A DNA stretch of 64,000 nt from Ophthalmolycus amberensis (GCA_024529925.1 JAFEUB010000895.1:496001-560000); one strand, 5' to 3'. Shown: positions 1 to 12,808, counted from the stretch's first letter. Notes: generated by a model not told the origin, from the sequence alone. Made by a program: numbers and translations.

Positions 1-2030
1 TCCACAGGAGCTTTGTGTACGGGAGAGATAAGGCTGGAGCCCATAGCATGACAGGGAGTCGGGGACTGGGAAATGGAGGACAAGAGACTGCAGCCTTAAG
101 GCCAAAAGACTCAGCAGAGAGTAATGAGGGCCAGCTCTCACCGAGGATTCTGCCCAAACTGCCAGAGGGGAGGGGGCTGGAAAAACAACCTTGGAGTGCA
201 AATTAGCTTTCCTCGCCGTAGTAGCTGACGTAGTACAATGTGAAAACAAAAGGCACAAATGACATATTTCAAGGTGCCTTTGATTCCGGGTGCAGGAATC
301 TGACCCCTGTTGGGCACAATGTCACAAACACCTGAGTGACATGCATGAACGTGACACTGCGTTGTTTAGTCAGTGTCTTTGCTTTGTTATCATGCGACAG
401 CAAATGAGAACGTGGATGAGATAGTAGAAAAGATGCAACCCTACAATCTATTAAAAATAAGAATAATATCAATGTTTTTTTGCAGTAGCAGGCAGCTGTT
501 TTGACTGTACTCTACCTGCTTAGTTAGCAGCTAGCTGGTGAACATAGTGGAGCGTTTAGCAGCTATAGAGCCAGATATTTCCCTTAGGAGCTTGTAGAGA
601 CCAAAACAGAGCTAAAAGCAGTGCGAGTCACACACACACCCCTCCAAATGAATGATAATGTCTCAGTGTAGATGTACTTCCACTCATGTTTCTGGCCTTT
701 TCTAGACTGAAGTCTCTTTCGCCTCTCCGGCAGAGCCTGGCTGCAGAGCAAGTACGAATCAGTCACAAGGTCAGCGAGAATGAATCAGCCGGCATCTTAA
801 AAGGAAATGGCTGTCATCGCACATGGGCCATATGAAGATCCTCCGAGGGCACAATCTGAGTTGAAAAATACTTTTAATTTTGAGCTTCACAGTTTCTCAG
901 GCGTGATTCGTGGCCCATCCATTATGCGTGATGCCTTTAGATTCCTCGAATGGAATTTTGCAGTTCTGTTTCTCCCTCTTTTGCTTTGCCCTTTTCCGCT
1001 CTCTCTTTCATGTCACGCACACTGAGCTTCTCTGTGCCTATGGCACAAGACGTGTTGGATCATTTGATTCCAGCTAATAAGCGGCGTTGGCCCAGAGAAA
1101 GGCATAAATGAGTTGTGGCCTGCCTGAGCTCCTCCTGCTGCCGGTCTGAAGTGTCAGACGACCGGCGGCTCCTCGCCAGTCGGCTCTCTGGATGGAGGCT
1201 GATTGTGTCATAAGGGTCCAGATACGTACGTTCTCCTCAAGGATGATGCTGGAACAAGGAAATGTATCTTCTGAAGTTTTTACTGAAAGTGTTACCATCT
1301 TGTTTTCCTTAAAGATCAGATGTCTTCTTCACTTTTTAATGGTTTATCTAATTAACTAACCCAATTGTCAGTTCCTTAGTTAAGTGTCATTCAGTAGTGT
1401 GAATGGTGTGATGTGATGTGTTTTGCAGATAAATGTGCAGACACCGAGCCCTACACTGCTGCCTGCACACATAAATGCAAACAGACACTGCGTCCTGACC
1501 ACACGCCGTCTACACCCTGACACACACGTTACGCACGTACGCATACTAATATAACATGGGCAAACCCACGCCTTTCTTCACACGCACACAAAGGCACACA
1601 CTCCTCTATATATTCTCAGTGAAAATGAAAACACTTCCTTGTTGACACGTTGTAGTGCTTTGCGTTTTGATTAGCGAGAGAAGGGAAGTGGTAATGAACT
1701 GTGAACGTGGTGCTTCCTTCCATTTTGAGCCCAGGCATCAGCTCGTTCCTCTGCTCTCCCCCGCATTACTATTCTGTCCGTACACCGCTCCCAATTAACT
1801 CTGCCGTCTCTCTCATCCGCCTTTGTTTATATTCAATATAAAAATGACTGTTTGCGCCATTCTCTCAGCATATCTGTGATGATGAAATGCCTTGGTTATG
1901 GGTGAGCTGTGACATGATGGCCGCTGCTGTTATTTTCAAAGTGTTTGGCTGATTTGTCGTTGATGTTTTCCAATAAGCTCTTTTGTAACTAGTCGTTGTA
2001 GACCATTAAGGCTGAATGTGTATCAAGAAT
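1..2030. other. Non-coding stretch, no gene seen
   Basis: Short frames only, none with a recognisable domain or convincing splice context. A frame opens after a TTTTGCAG at 1422-1429 and stays open to about 1553, but the polypyrimidine tract before it is poor and no donor ends it. Interrupted CA-rich DNA lies at about 1495-1605. No mobile element was recognised. Confidence 0.6.
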
Positions 2031-2031
2031 G

Positions 2032-2048
2032 AACAGACAGACAGACAG
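2032..2048. repeat. (ACAG)n short tetranucleotide repeat
   Basis: About four perfect ACAG/CAGA units in otherwise unique sequence. It is too short to be more than a minor simple repeat. Confidence 0.7.
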
Positions 2049-2438
2049 TATGTTAGGCTGTTAGGCAGACTGTATTTCTTTCACATTTCTCGCTCCTCCA
2101 AGTCAGGCAATAATTATTTCTTTTCAGTTTCACAGCGTCGTTTGCACCCAAACATCTCTCAGCCAGAAACTTTTCTCTCTCTTGTTTTACGTAACATCTC
2201 GTTGTTCCAGCTCAGAAAAACAAAAAAGTGTGAAATCACATTTCCCTTCTATCTCGCCTGTAGAATCTGCAATAACAGCCCCCGCCCTCGCCTGCCTCCT
2301 GGTCGCTGGGAAATGCGGTGTGTGAAAGAGAGTGTGTATCAATCTTTTGTCATTTTTAATACCGGTCTTATCGGGAGGAATGACAAGCTCAAATGAGCCG
2401 GCGCGGCAATTACCACAGTGCGAATAAATGGGGGTCTG

Positions 2439-2463
2439 CGTGTGTGTGTGTGTGTGGGTGTGT
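2439..2463. repeat. (TG)n microsatellite, short and interrupted
   Basis: About nine TG units followed by a GG interruption. It lies about 130 bases before a (CA)n tract, so the two are in opposite orientation and could pair within one strand. Confidence 0.9.
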
Positions 2464-2488
2464 TGGTTGGGTGGGGGCCAGAGGGAGT

Positions 2489-2506
2489 TGGTGGTGGTGG
2501 TGGTGG
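2489..2506. repeat. (TGG)n trinucleotide repeat
   Basis: Six TGG units between the (TG)n at 2439 and the (CA)n at 2592. In one forward frame this encodes a run of tryptophans, a clear sign that the frame across it is not a gene. Confidence 0.9.
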
Positions 2507-2591
2507 GACCATTTACAGCTTGCTGATGGGAAACCCTGCTGTTCTCCTCATAACCCCTTCTTCCTCGACTGTCTCCTTCAGTATGGCCCAA

Positions 2592-2614
2592 ACACACACA
2601 CACACACACACACC
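2592..2614. repeat. (CA)n microsatellite
   Basis: About eleven CA units. Together with the TG tracts at 2439 and 3064 and the CCCT tract at 3255 it forms a simple-repeat cluster within 850 bases. Confidence 0.95.
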
Positions 2615-3061
2615 CCAGGACACCTGTAATTAGGCAGTTAAGTGGCACACAAATACTCACTTAATGGTTACTACAATGTCGGCTAGATATCCCCGATGGC
2701 TCTAGAAGCACTTGCAACAAATGCAGAACGTTATTAGAGCGAGCTATACTCTACAAAATCAGTTTGGATGGACACACTGTGTTGACATTTACATTTATTA
2801 TTCATAGTAAACACTTTGGGGCAAACTTCTTTGCAAAAACTAGTCAATAAATAAAATCGCTGAATTGCAAAGTAGCCGACAAACACATCTTTGTGGCTCA
2901 CACACACCAACAGCTCTATCATGCGACACACATACACACATATAGATCCATCGTCCTCTAAAATGATGGGCGAGGGACACGGCGAGGAAAGCCTGCGGAG
3001 GCCACGACACGCAGAGCGATGTGGAGCTGTCAAACAGTGCCCACTCACCACCCCAAACTCA

Positions 3062-3063
<2 letters not shown>

Positions 3064-3100
<37 letters not shown>
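3064..3100. repeat. (TG)n microsatellite, about 18 units
   Basis: An almost perfect TG run after AGTA, ending at GTAGAG. Partial TG repeats continue to about 3127. It is long enough to be polymorphic in most vertebrates. Confidence 0.95.
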
Positions 3101-3104
<4 letters not shown>

Positions 3105-3254
3105 TGTGGAGTGTGTGCAGTGTGTGTCCGTAGGCGGCTGTCACCTCTAAACCGCAAAGTTTCCAAATTACAAGGCCGGGCGATGACAGTTCAGCTAGTG
3201 CCACCGGGCGGGTTAGAGACGGCAGCCTCCCTCCATCTAACGACCCCCTCACCC

Positions 3255-3282
3255 CCTCCCTCCCTCCCTCCCTCCCTCCCTC
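3255..3282. repeat. (CCCT)n repeat, about 7 units
   Basis: A perfect CCCT tetranucleotide run and strand-asymmetric polypyrimidine tract. The complementary strand carries spaced GGG triplets, compatible with G-quadruplex formation. Confidence 0.95.
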
Positions 3283-3419
3283 AGCTCCGTGTTGTGACTG
3301 CTTGTGACAGGAGTCGCAGGTTTCTTGCTGTTTATTCCATGTGGTTTATTGGCTTCAACATGTCTGCGTTGTGCATTTCCTCCCAGCATGTTAAAGTAAG
3401 AAAGTCTGACATGTAGCTG

Positions 3420-6400
3420 TTTGTGTGTGTATGTATAACAACAGCTCTGTATATGTACATATATGTATATATTTATTTTTTTGTCAAACGTATGAACCCC
3501 AGAACAGCTGTAATGTTGGAGTTATGTACATGATAATTGAAACATAACTACTGTGGTGTTGACAACAAGCAGAAAAGATCGCTATTTAAGTCTCACCCTC
3601 GCCAAATTATCTCTGGATGCAAAATATTGTCGTTTTGTTTTTTAACTTGGTAATATATTCTGCTTTCATCGACATTGTTTCAGTTTCTCCCCCGTTTAAC
3701 CGTAAGATGCGTTTAGTGGTCACAGATAAGGGATTTCCCACAGTGGGGACATGGTCTGTTAACACAATAACATCTCTTTGTATTAGCCATTCGCAGCCTT
3801 GAACTTTCACATACGAGGTCGGGAATGTGTTTTGAAATTTAACCTTTCTGGTGGTTGTGATTCAGAGATGTGACTTGTTGAACTAGTGCTGGGACTGTGT
3901 CGTGACTCGTTGGAGTAGCAATCCTTCTCCTGTGGATGGGGTTCAGCCTGCAACAGCTCATCGATAGTTTGTCCCGCAGCACAAACGGATGAAATTGGCC
4001 ATGACAGCGTGTAGAATCTATTCTTGGTTATATCTTTACAAACAGACCTCACACAAGAACAGATGAAAATGGATTTCAACTGGAACACAATCGAGAGAAA
4101 TAGTCTGTGTTGTGTACAGGCGGAGTGAGTGAATTTCAAAGTGCCTGATGACCTCCAAGTTAATCCTTATCAAGGATAGCTCAGGAGGCTAATGGACACA
4201 GTGTGGCTCATATTTTAATCCACCTCATAACCTTTGTCATGTGTCACAGCTGCTTCTATCTTTGCCATTCGGTTTGTTTGTGTCTGCCTTGTTATGGTAT
4301 GCGCCTCTCTAATGAAGCACAAACACATTATGAGGAAGTCTGCTCATGGGCCTCTTAGCCGTGCACATGTGGATGGCTGGATGTCGGCTGGATGTCGGCT
4401 TGCACAAGGATTTATCTCTTCATCCTATGATCAAACAGCAGCAGTGTTATTGGCCGTGACAATCACAGGCCATGAATAGCCATATTACCATACATTTACA
4501 TTTCTGTGTCCAACGTATGGATTTAAATGCTTGTCAAACATAATTTAATTACCACTGTTTTGGCAATTTGTATATCTTGAGAGAATTCTCCAGAGAGCTC
4601 CGCAGATAGAACCATCACTGTTTTCTTGCAGACTACAGCTCGATGAAACGACAGCTCGTTATTGTCACCGTTGATGCAAGTTGCTCGATTTATTAGCTCT
4701 GAATTCTTTCTATTAAAGAACTTGGATGAACTGTGGCCACATGTGACAATAACAGAACATTTATCTTTAATTTATCCCTTTTAGTGTCTTTCAGAGAAAT
4801 GAACGGCGGCGTGATCTCATTTTCAGATGGACGTCGATGCACTTTTGACAGTTTATCAAAAGTTATGGATACATTTTATTGTGTCAAGAGCCATCGCGCT
4901 TGACATATGCCAAGTAAATCATCCATTCAATTAAAAATGAAAAACATCAAACCACTAAAGTCGCAGTTCAGAGACTAAAGCAGCTACTACAGCAGCAGTA
5001 AAGGAATCACTTTCGGTAAGTGTCTGAGTTAAAAGACGATCTTTGTCCCTGGTATGGTTTTCCATGTCTGTTTCGGGGTTGCAGATCCCATTGCCCTCCC
5101 TCCGTCTCCATCCGCTTGCTCTTACACTGCCTTCATCTGCACACACAGGCATATACACTCACACCAACACCGCTGTACAACGCCCAGACAGATGGAAACC
5201 ATTACTTGACTATTAACTCAAAAGGAAATAATTTCATATCGCAAAAAAAGCAAATGACCAGTCTTCCAAATATTTAGGGAATGAGATGAATTGGATCCCT
5301 CTTCCTCTACGTTGGCTTCCTGTACGGAAATTCTAATTTGGGATTTAAACAAAGCTTGAGAGGGAAATAAATGTGACAGTGGGGAGACGAGCCCCGTTGT
5401 TGACCCCGATGACACAACAGGCGAGGCGGCAGGGCCCATTATGGAAGCGTGCTCTTTGATTTTAGAGTAGGGCTCTCTGCACAGGATGCCGTGTGTCAAA
5501 CAAGGACCTGGGGCCTCAAAGAGGAGGAAGTGTCTCCTTTATGGCGCTTTGCAACGTTACTGCCGATGCAGTATTTGCCAGATGGCCTGTGATGTATAGG
5601 TAAGCAATACAATACACGCCATTTAATGTTCCTTGTCCAGGGCTGGACAGTCTATCACATTAAGTCTTAACTTCTGAAGCTTTAAGATAAAACACTGTCT
5701 GGCAACCAAAACTCTCTATATATATTCACTTAGCTATACTTATAAATATATATAATACTACCCATTGATTTGGAAACTACTGGGTTGGCAACACTAAGAA
5801 TGGAGTAAATAAATGAAAAAACGTCACTTGTCATTCTTAAAGATTGCATAACTCTTAACTTGGGAGTCATGGCCCCATGTAGTACCTGTAGAGTTATAAC
5901 TGTGGGAAGTAGTTATTTTCCTCTTTCTGCCATTTCTTTTGAGCCTTGTTGTTCCACCCTTCTTTCCTCTACTATATCTTCCACCTTTTGACCGAACCCA
6001 AATTTGATTATCCCTCGGAAACATACCAGCTTTGACTACCAGGGAGCGCAGGAACGAAAAAATGTCCTTGAGCTATTTGTCTTGCTGCTTTTGTCTCACA
6101 ACACATCTGCACGGGGCGCTGTCAGCCAACGCTTTCATTTGTATCCTTCCCTCCTTCCCTTTAATCCACATCTCCTCCCACTGCAGCGCTTCAAGACAGC
6201 TGGGTGTCTGTTTGTGGTCCATTCATAATTGTGCCAGGGTAATTAAGAGCTTTCTGTAAAATGATAGCTTTGTCAGGCTTCTCAGATGTTGCCTAACAAG
6301 CCAGCCTACAAAGGTGTTCGTGTAGCGCGTTCATCATTGTCATCTGGGGCTAATTACCAGCCTATAAATCACTCGTCTGACCTGGACCAGCACCGGCTGA

Positions 6401-8520
6401 AAGGAACTACCGTAGGCTCTGTTAAGTTGGAGCACATTTGCAATCCTTCCCCAATGATTTGTCTTGTTTAATATATTCTTTTTTCACAGATTAGCAACAT
6501 TCATTTCCTTTGTTATCGTCAAATATTTGATAAATATTATGATTTTGTTAGCAATGAGCTCATAATCAAATTGTATGCATGCATTATGGGATCCTTACCT
6601 CTTCCACTTCATTATACCGCGAGCTCCTTTCAAGCGGAACGCGATAACATTCTCTGCAGCATGCGGGGCTTAAAGTGTCCTCGCCCTGACTTTTACAATG
6701 ATAGGAAGGTTAAGTTATCACTGCGTTGCCGCCTTTCAAGCATCCTTCATTTCCACTTACTTACCAGATCCAGCAATCCCCGGCCAGTCTATAAAATCCC
6801 ACAGCTTACTTTTCTTTAATTAAATGCCACTCGTAATGCTCCCTGTGCACCCCCCGTATATCTGCGGCCGCAGCTGATGCTTTAAAAGGCAAAGAGCCAC
6901 CTTTTAATAGGCGTGCCGTGTGCAGCTCGGCTGCACCAAGGGGCCAGAGCAACCAGGCATCCATCTTAACAAGGTCACACCGTTTGATTTTTAATATAAC
7001 GGTCAGTGCTCGGGCCCTGCGTCCTCCTTTGAAATATTAGCGCTCATTAATGATGTGGAAGCTGCCCCGCCTCTCCCCTCCTCGCAAAAAACCCATCAGC
7101 AATCATTGTGGACGCGAGGGTGTGCAGAGTCAGATCTGTGCTTAGACCTGCTCCCACTCACTGCCAGCGGCTGGCCAAATGCCTGCTTTATAGGCCAGTT
7201 TTATGGCATTCATTATGCACACTTAACAACCACTGTAATTCTCTCAGATGGGTTGGGGAAGTGAGGCGATTAGCTGTTGGTTCTAAACGTGGGTTGCCTT
7301 AGACTTTGACCTTTTTTGTTTTGGGCATGAACGATGCTGCGTCTGCCTCATGCAGAGAGATTCACTATCTGCAGTCTGCTCGGTGCTTTATTAGTGTTTT
7401 TCTCCTTCAATTTGTGTCTGATCGGGAGGCTGAGATGAAGTGTCATCTTATTGAAGATGATGTAATAAACTGGAACGAGAAAGATCTCATTGTCCTTGTA
7501 CGTATACATTCTTCCACATTCTGAAAGGCTTGTTTAACGGTTATCGCATTCTTACTTTCTGTTAAGAATCTATCCCATGTTGCTTCCAGCACAAAAGCTA
7601 AGTGAAAGTGACTGGGAGTTGTTCTCGCATCAGATCGCTGCATCTCAGAGATGTAAGAACGAGGCATGAAGGGTCAGGGTCAGAAACATCTCACACTCCT
7701 ACACAAACAGCTTATTAAACGGCAGCTTTTGTAGCCGGGTTTAACTTTTCTGTACTTCTTGTTTTCTGCTGCCCACTCATTTAATGCTGAGCAGCAAAAA
7801 AAAAGGGAGGCAGACATTAACAGCAGTGCTTTATAATAGTCTACTACAGATTGCCTTTGTTGTCCTAATTCAGAGCTTCAAATCATTCCTTCAGAGAAAG
7901 CACTGAATCATGACCAACAGCACTGCTCAGTCTGCTGGATGACGTGTTTTTGTTACTCCATCTCTGCTGGTTTACTGCCCGACTGCTGGGCTGCATCTTC
8001 CATGTGAGGCACAGCTTACGCCAGCAGTACGCCCATAACAAATTACACCAGCACCTCCTCTCAACATGACTTATCCTCCTGTGTAGATGGAGATGCGAGA
8101 CATTCCAGACGTTATTGTGCTGTGTGCCCTTGGAGCTGACGGCGTGTTTACACAAGCCATATTCCTTTCCGCCTCTTCCTCGGCTCTATTTCCTAAGAGA
8201 CATTTCCAGGTCACAGTCCGACCAAACTGCAAAAACAGCCTTCCTGTCTGAACGCACAAAGTAACGGCCGCTGTCGTAGAAAATGTAGGTTGTAAAATCT
8301 ACGGCCGGTGACCTCATAAAGTGTGCTTGACCTCCACTACGAGGAGGCTGACTGGGCCACGCACCATTAAGTTCACAGATGCCGTCAGTGTTCGAATTCA
8401 ATGCTCAAACTGTACGTAGTCAGGACCGGTGTCTCTTGGAAAAGTCACCAAATCGATGACCTGCACTACTGAGAAAATAATTGAATAGCTGAGCTCACTT
8501 TTTATTATCATCTCCGCTAG
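3420..8520. other. Non-coding stretch, no gene seen
   Basis: Mostly unique sequence. Minor items are a 12-base tandem duplication (GGATGTCGGCT repeated at about 4379-4400), small AT-rich patches near 5716 and 5745, and a weak splice-like frame at 4972-5015 (see the rejected list). The 6815-7065 part is listed separately as a candidate regulatory block. Confidence 0.55.
6815..7065. promoter_or_regulatory. Candidate regulatory block, unverified
   Basis: Unique sequence without simple repeats. It begins with a TTTAATTAAA core near 6814 and ends with CTCATTAATGATG near 7041-7053, both homeodomain-type ATTA sites, with a GC-rich centre containing CTGCGGCCGCAGCTG near 6862. This mix of ATTA cores and E-box/GC motifs is typical of conserved non-coding elements near developmental genes. 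That is family knowledge; conservation was not tested, so the call is weak. Confidence 0.25.
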
Positions 8521-8525
8521 GAGAA

Positions 8526-8527
<2 letters not shown>

Positions 8528-8587
<60 letters not shown>
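8528..8587. repeat. (TG)n microsatellite, about 30 units
   Basis: A perfect 60-base dinucleotide run, the longest uninterrupted one in the window, flanked by unique sequence. A reverse-strand frame crosses it as poly His-Thr and is not a gene. The alternating purine-pyrimidine tract has Z-DNA potential. Confidence 0.97.
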
Positions 8588-8588
<1 letters not shown>

Positions 8589-8589
8589 T

Positions 8590-10200
8590 GTACGGGGCTA
8601 ATATCACATTCTGCTGCAACCACCCTCATAATATTTTGGGTGGCCAGCTATGGCTGCATGCTCAAGGACCTTTCTTAGATGCGGTTACTCACGTTTTCTA
8701 AATCCTTTTACTGCATGTTTCAAACTGCCGTGGACTTCCTGCCGTCTCCTCACTCACTACTCTTAACTGGACCCTGGCCAGTAGGGGCCGTTAGTGACAA
8801 CACAGCAGAGTGAATTGCAGACCCCCAAGTGCTAATCTGTGCCCAGAGACACAGCGGGTCCAAAAACGGGGCGTTTGGCTAAAAGCTTTTGGCAAGGACG
8901 GTGCGTTTGGTTAAATGGGAGTGTCAGAGAGAGGCAAATAACTAGGCAGCAATTTGTATACATTTCGTCAGAGTAGACAACACAGAGTATAGCAGAGGTT
9001 TTTATGGACACTCATCACACACTGTTAATCTGATGTGGAGATTCCACTGTGCCAGATGGAGTGCAGTAAATGTAAAGACACGCACAACTGTCCTTGGACA
9101 CTTTTTCATCACTAACAATCTGTTAGTATAAAGCTGGGATGTGATTTACTTTTTTGTTAATTGTTTCGTAAGACAAAATAAGGGGTGAAAAAAAACGTTC
9201 GTTTTTCTTAAGCTTCAATTCTCTCACATGCACTAATTGTAAACAAAGCCTAAGAGACTCATTTCAAATGAAGGCGGTGTTTTCTCTGAAGTTTCGGCGG
9301 TTAAGGCTCGACAAGAAGGGTTAAAGCAGCCCAGAGTCTGCCCTGGCGGTTCTTTTTAAGAGCCCCACTTATGGTCTCTTTTGTGGCTCCAGATGTTTTG
9401 TGTAGCTATTTATTCAGCTTGTAAACAGGCCGACAAAAAGCAGCAGGCATAATGATAAAGAGGCAGAACCACAGTGGCATTGTTGCAGGGCTTTACAAAA
9501 GATAGCTGTATGCTTAATGTGATTTAGAGACGGGGTTGGAGCGGGGGACTTTATCGCCTTTGAGAGGGAGGTTCCCAAATTGAAATGCAAATCTTAACAT
9601 TTTGGAATTCATTGGAGTTGACACAGCCCGTTGGAACAACAACAACAGAAGATGAACGTGGTTGAAGGGGGTTGGGGGAGTTCTCCTTTCTTTCAAATTC
9701 TTTCTCTGAGAGGGAATGGAAAGAAATAAGTCCAACCCTCCAACTTTGTTATTTTTACTGCTATGTCGTCAAATTATTTCAGTGAGTGTCGATGTGAAGA
9801 CGGCCACCATCGCCAAGCTTGCTAGCTGCAAAGTTCCCACGTGTAACAGGTGCATTGTCCCCTGCTACACTAATGCTGCAGCACATGAGAACATCTGCCA
9901 AGTAGTCAAGTAACACACTTACCTTTCTATGTATGACAAGCAGACCGTAATTACATCATATACATGTTGTCTGCTGCAAACTTTGCTTCTGTGTTTGACT
10001 CCTAACTAGAACACCAAGTTGCAGTAAAAACTAGAAGGAACTTTAGCTTTTGAGGAATTTAGAAGTTAAGGAATTTGGTGGGGAATTGGAGATGAACGCT
10101 GTTATATAAAGCTTTTATGCTTTCTTATTCTTTGACAGTTTGTATCACTCAGTTATTCTGACATTCTCACAAACAAGCCTTTGCACAAGCGCCTAACAGA
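8590..10200. other. Non-coding stretch, no gene seen
   Basis: Unique sequence without recognisable coding or mobile features. An octamer-like ATGCAAAT lies at about 9586. A minus-strand frame before a GTAAGT-like donor near 9915-9920 encodes RQHVYDVITVCLSYIE, but its acceptor is poor and I do not call it an exon. Confidence 0.55.
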
Positions 10201-10201
10201 C

Positions 10202-10220
10202 GCACACACACACACACACA
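10202..10220. repeat. (CA)n microsatellite, short
   Basis: About nine CA units, preceded by GCGCCTAACAGACG. Confidence 0.9.
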
Positions 10221-10893
10221 TCTTTCACTGACGTATGGCAAGTCCTGATCTGTATCTCCGACACACACTTCCCCTAGAGAATTGATTAAAATCAGAGAGA
10301 GACAGGCCTTGAACATAGCTGCTTTTGTCTGAACAAACAAAGGCTGCCTCTAATTGGATTCACATTGAGAGAGGTATTTAAAACAGCCTGATAACTTACA
10401 CAAGCTGCTGGCTTTCGCGGGGCATTTTGTGACCCCAGTCACCGTTATTGGTCTAGCCCTGCTTCAGCAGAGCAAAGTTATGCCAAGCAGCAACCTTTCA
10501 AACCTCAGGGAACGTCATTATCAGAAATCTATCCGTCTGAATTGGTTCAGAAGTCATTCACCTCTTTTTCCGCATCAGGTTCCTGCTTTCGGTGCACTTA
10601 AATGCACCACCGCCAATTTGGCAGCTACAAGTAGTGAATTTGCAGTAGATTTTGGGTGAAAGTTCACTCTCCGTGTTTGATGTTTGATTAAATGAAACTT
10701 AGAGATAAGAAGGCCTTGCAGGAGGCTGACGTGACCTATGGGTGTGTAATCCAAGCAGGCCAAATACCGCAAGTTACAGACAATTAAACCAGTGAAAGGC
10801 TGATTAGAGGCAGCGAGACAAGAAATCAATGAAACATGGCCAGATGAAGTGTCTGATTGTTTACATACCTGGGACTGGGAGGAAGAGCGCAAA

Positions 10894-10912
10894 AGAGAGA
10901 GAGAGAGAGAGA
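10894..10912. repeat. (AG)n microsatellite, short
   Basis: About nine AG units in a purine-rich strand. A long reverse-strand frame spans it as Ser-Leu repeats, which argues against that frame being coding. Confidence 0.9.
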
Positions 10913-10914
10913 AA

Positions 10915-11650
10915 TGACTGCCATATTGTGTCTGGATTTGAGGCGAACAATGTCGAGATGAACTCCAAGTGGCTGCAGTCAGAGGCCTCTGCCTCGCAAT
11001 CCATCGCTCAGCCAGACATAGACACTCCATTACACTGGCTCTGAACATGGATTAAATCCCATCCCAACCCTGATTGTCTTCCCACCTCTACTCCGTCCTG
11101 TTGACATTGGCTTTCCCGGGCCGAAGAGGTAGCTCTACCTAATGGCTCGTGCTGAGTCACAGCCCGGCCTGCTGGGTGAGGATTAGCCAAAGAGAGGCAA
11201 AAGTGAAGTAAAGGGTGGACGATTGCACTGAACCCTGCGAGATCTCAGTGGGTTTGCACAGTTGTCCCAGCGTAGTGGGAACAAATCGTGAAGGCTCCTA
11301 ATCAGCCTTGTGATATTGGTTAACATTTCTTTTATATGAGTGTCTTATCTTGGTTTGGCTACACATTACACCCGTGTTTGTGTACATTTTATTTTTAGAT
11401 TGTGTTAGTTGTTCAAGTGCAAAGAAAGTTCTCCCTTGTCTCAGTCGTACCATGTCACTTGAGTGGTGGCCAGCATCTGTAACTCTTACTGAAGTAAGTT
11501 CATGATTTGGATTGCAGGATGACAATGAAGCCACCTGCATATTGTTGTTGCACATACGTTTGACCTGTGTGTCAAGCGGACCACCCTGTTGCCCCCAACA
11601 GACTTCTTTTTTCTTATCACACCAAATTACTTTTGAGATATTCACAATTT
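10915..11650. other. Non-coding stretch before the mobile element
   Basis: Unique sequence, nothing recognised. A GTAAGT at about 11493 has no convincing upstream acceptor. Confidence 0.5.
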
Positions 11651-11654
11651 ATAT

Positions 11655-12225
11655 TTATGTCGTCACGGTGGGGCAAAGAGACAAATGGGGATGGGCCCAA
11701 ATTCAGATAGACACGGGGAGCAGAAGGATAGTAAACGGTGATTTTAACAAAGAAAACAAAACTTACATGCCAGGTGAGAACAATAGTAGTAACTGAAAAC
11801 CCAACAAACCAGAACAGGCACAACAGGATCAGGTAAATATCAGACACAAGGGATATAAACATGGCAGACGAACCGACGCAGAGACAAGGGGAACAGCGGG
11901 TTTAAATACACTGGGGAGGTGTACGCGATTAGACACAGGTGGATTCAATCAGGGGCGGGGCAGACAATTACAATGGCGGGAAAACATACAAAGGAAGGAA
12001 GTGAAGTGATCTGAAATGAGAGGAGAGGTGAGTAACCCAACATGAAAATACTGAAATGACAAAAATAAAGAAACTTAACTTGGGAACAAAACGAGACATG
12101 ATTAACACAACTGCTGCACAGAAAGAAAGTAGGGAAGACCACAAGGACAGGATGTGGAACAAACACAAGAGGCAGAGAACTTCAAAATAAAACAGGAAAC
12201 AAACATCATGACATATATTCACACA
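11655..12225. mobile_element. Probable non-autonomous interspersed repeat of teleost type
   Basis: This purine-rich block has a texture I associate with a family of repeats found in many teleost genomes. It starts near a TCACGGTGGGGC end, then runs GGGCCCAAATTCAGATAGACAC, many AAACAGG/GAAAACAAAAC-like phrases, a CAGGTGGATTCAATCAGGGG phrase and a closing AAAACAGGAAACAAAC. The ends are weakly similar in inverted orientation (TATGTCGTCAC near 11657; TATGTCATGATG on the opposite strand near 12215), which would suit degraded terminal inverted repeats of a DNA transposon. There is no transposase frame. The family name and exact ends are not determined. Confidence 0.6.
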
Positions 12226-12793
12226 CATACAAATACACTTGGGCTGTGCTGTTCTGCTACTGCGATGTGTAAGTTGTATCCTTTATGTGTAATTACTAGT
12301 TTAAACATATAGTACATCTCAATTTAGTTATAAAAGAATACCTTAGGTGAATCTAAACGTGTATCTGACAGTATGATATATGTTGTAGCGGGTTCATACT
12401 GCTCAGTCAATAGGTGTGTCTATACTCACCACATCCTATACGAGACAGAAACACAACATGATAAATATTCATGCTTCTAATTATTCTATGTGCATTATTA
12501 ATTGCCCCAAAATATCCCTCCAAGAGGATCTCATTAGGGTAGGAAATTTGTCAAAGCTAATAACGCTCATAGTTGAAAAAGCATATTTAGATATCATCCA
12601 CGTTTTGCCAGTGCTGAAGTTCATAAACTGCGCTGTGAATGCGTACATTAGAATTAGTATTTCCTCAAACTGAGTTGACTGGAGAAATTGTGTGTGATTA
12701 AATATTAGCTTGAATATAATTAGCATTTATTAGCAAACTCTGCTATTGCAGATAATGAAAGTCTTAATGAAATGCTTTGTTGAATTTCTTTCA
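12226..12793. other. AT-rich non-coding stretch
   Basis: AT-rich unique sequence with many ATTA/TAAT cores, for example around 12710-12735. No gene or repeat was recognised. Confidence 0.5.
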
Positions 12794-12808
12794 GGGGGGG
12801 GGGGGGGG
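12794..12808. repeat. Poly-G run, 15 bases
   Basis: Uninterrupted G homopolymer after TTTCTTTCA. It is one of about fourteen such runs of 11 or more bases in the window. The exact length is prone to sequencing error. Confidence 0.95.

Noticed and set aside
1430..1553. 41-codon open frame after TTTTGCAG
   Set aside because: The upstream tract is TG-alternating and not pyrimidine-rich, no donor is present, and the sequence becomes CA-rich.
2187..2660. 157-codon minus-strand frame
   Set aside because: It runs through TG, TGG and CA repeats and shows no domain; its length comes from repeat composition.
4972..5015. Splice-like 44-base frame (TKAATTAAVKESLS) before GTAAGT
   Set aside because: The acceptor lacks a polypyrimidine tract and the frame is alanine/threonine-rich because of an imperfect GCA/ACT repeat.
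3064..8587. Regular repeats that might suggest a CRISPR array
   Set aside because: All are mono-, di-, tri- or tetranucleotide runs without spacers, in eukaryotic-type DNA.
8398..8619. Minus-strand frame with a His-Thr repeat
   Set aside because: The frame is held open by the (TG)30 microsatellite.
10575..11048. 157-codon minus-strand frame
   Set aside because: It spans an AG repeat (Ser-Leu run), has no recognisable domain, and has no splice or promoter context.
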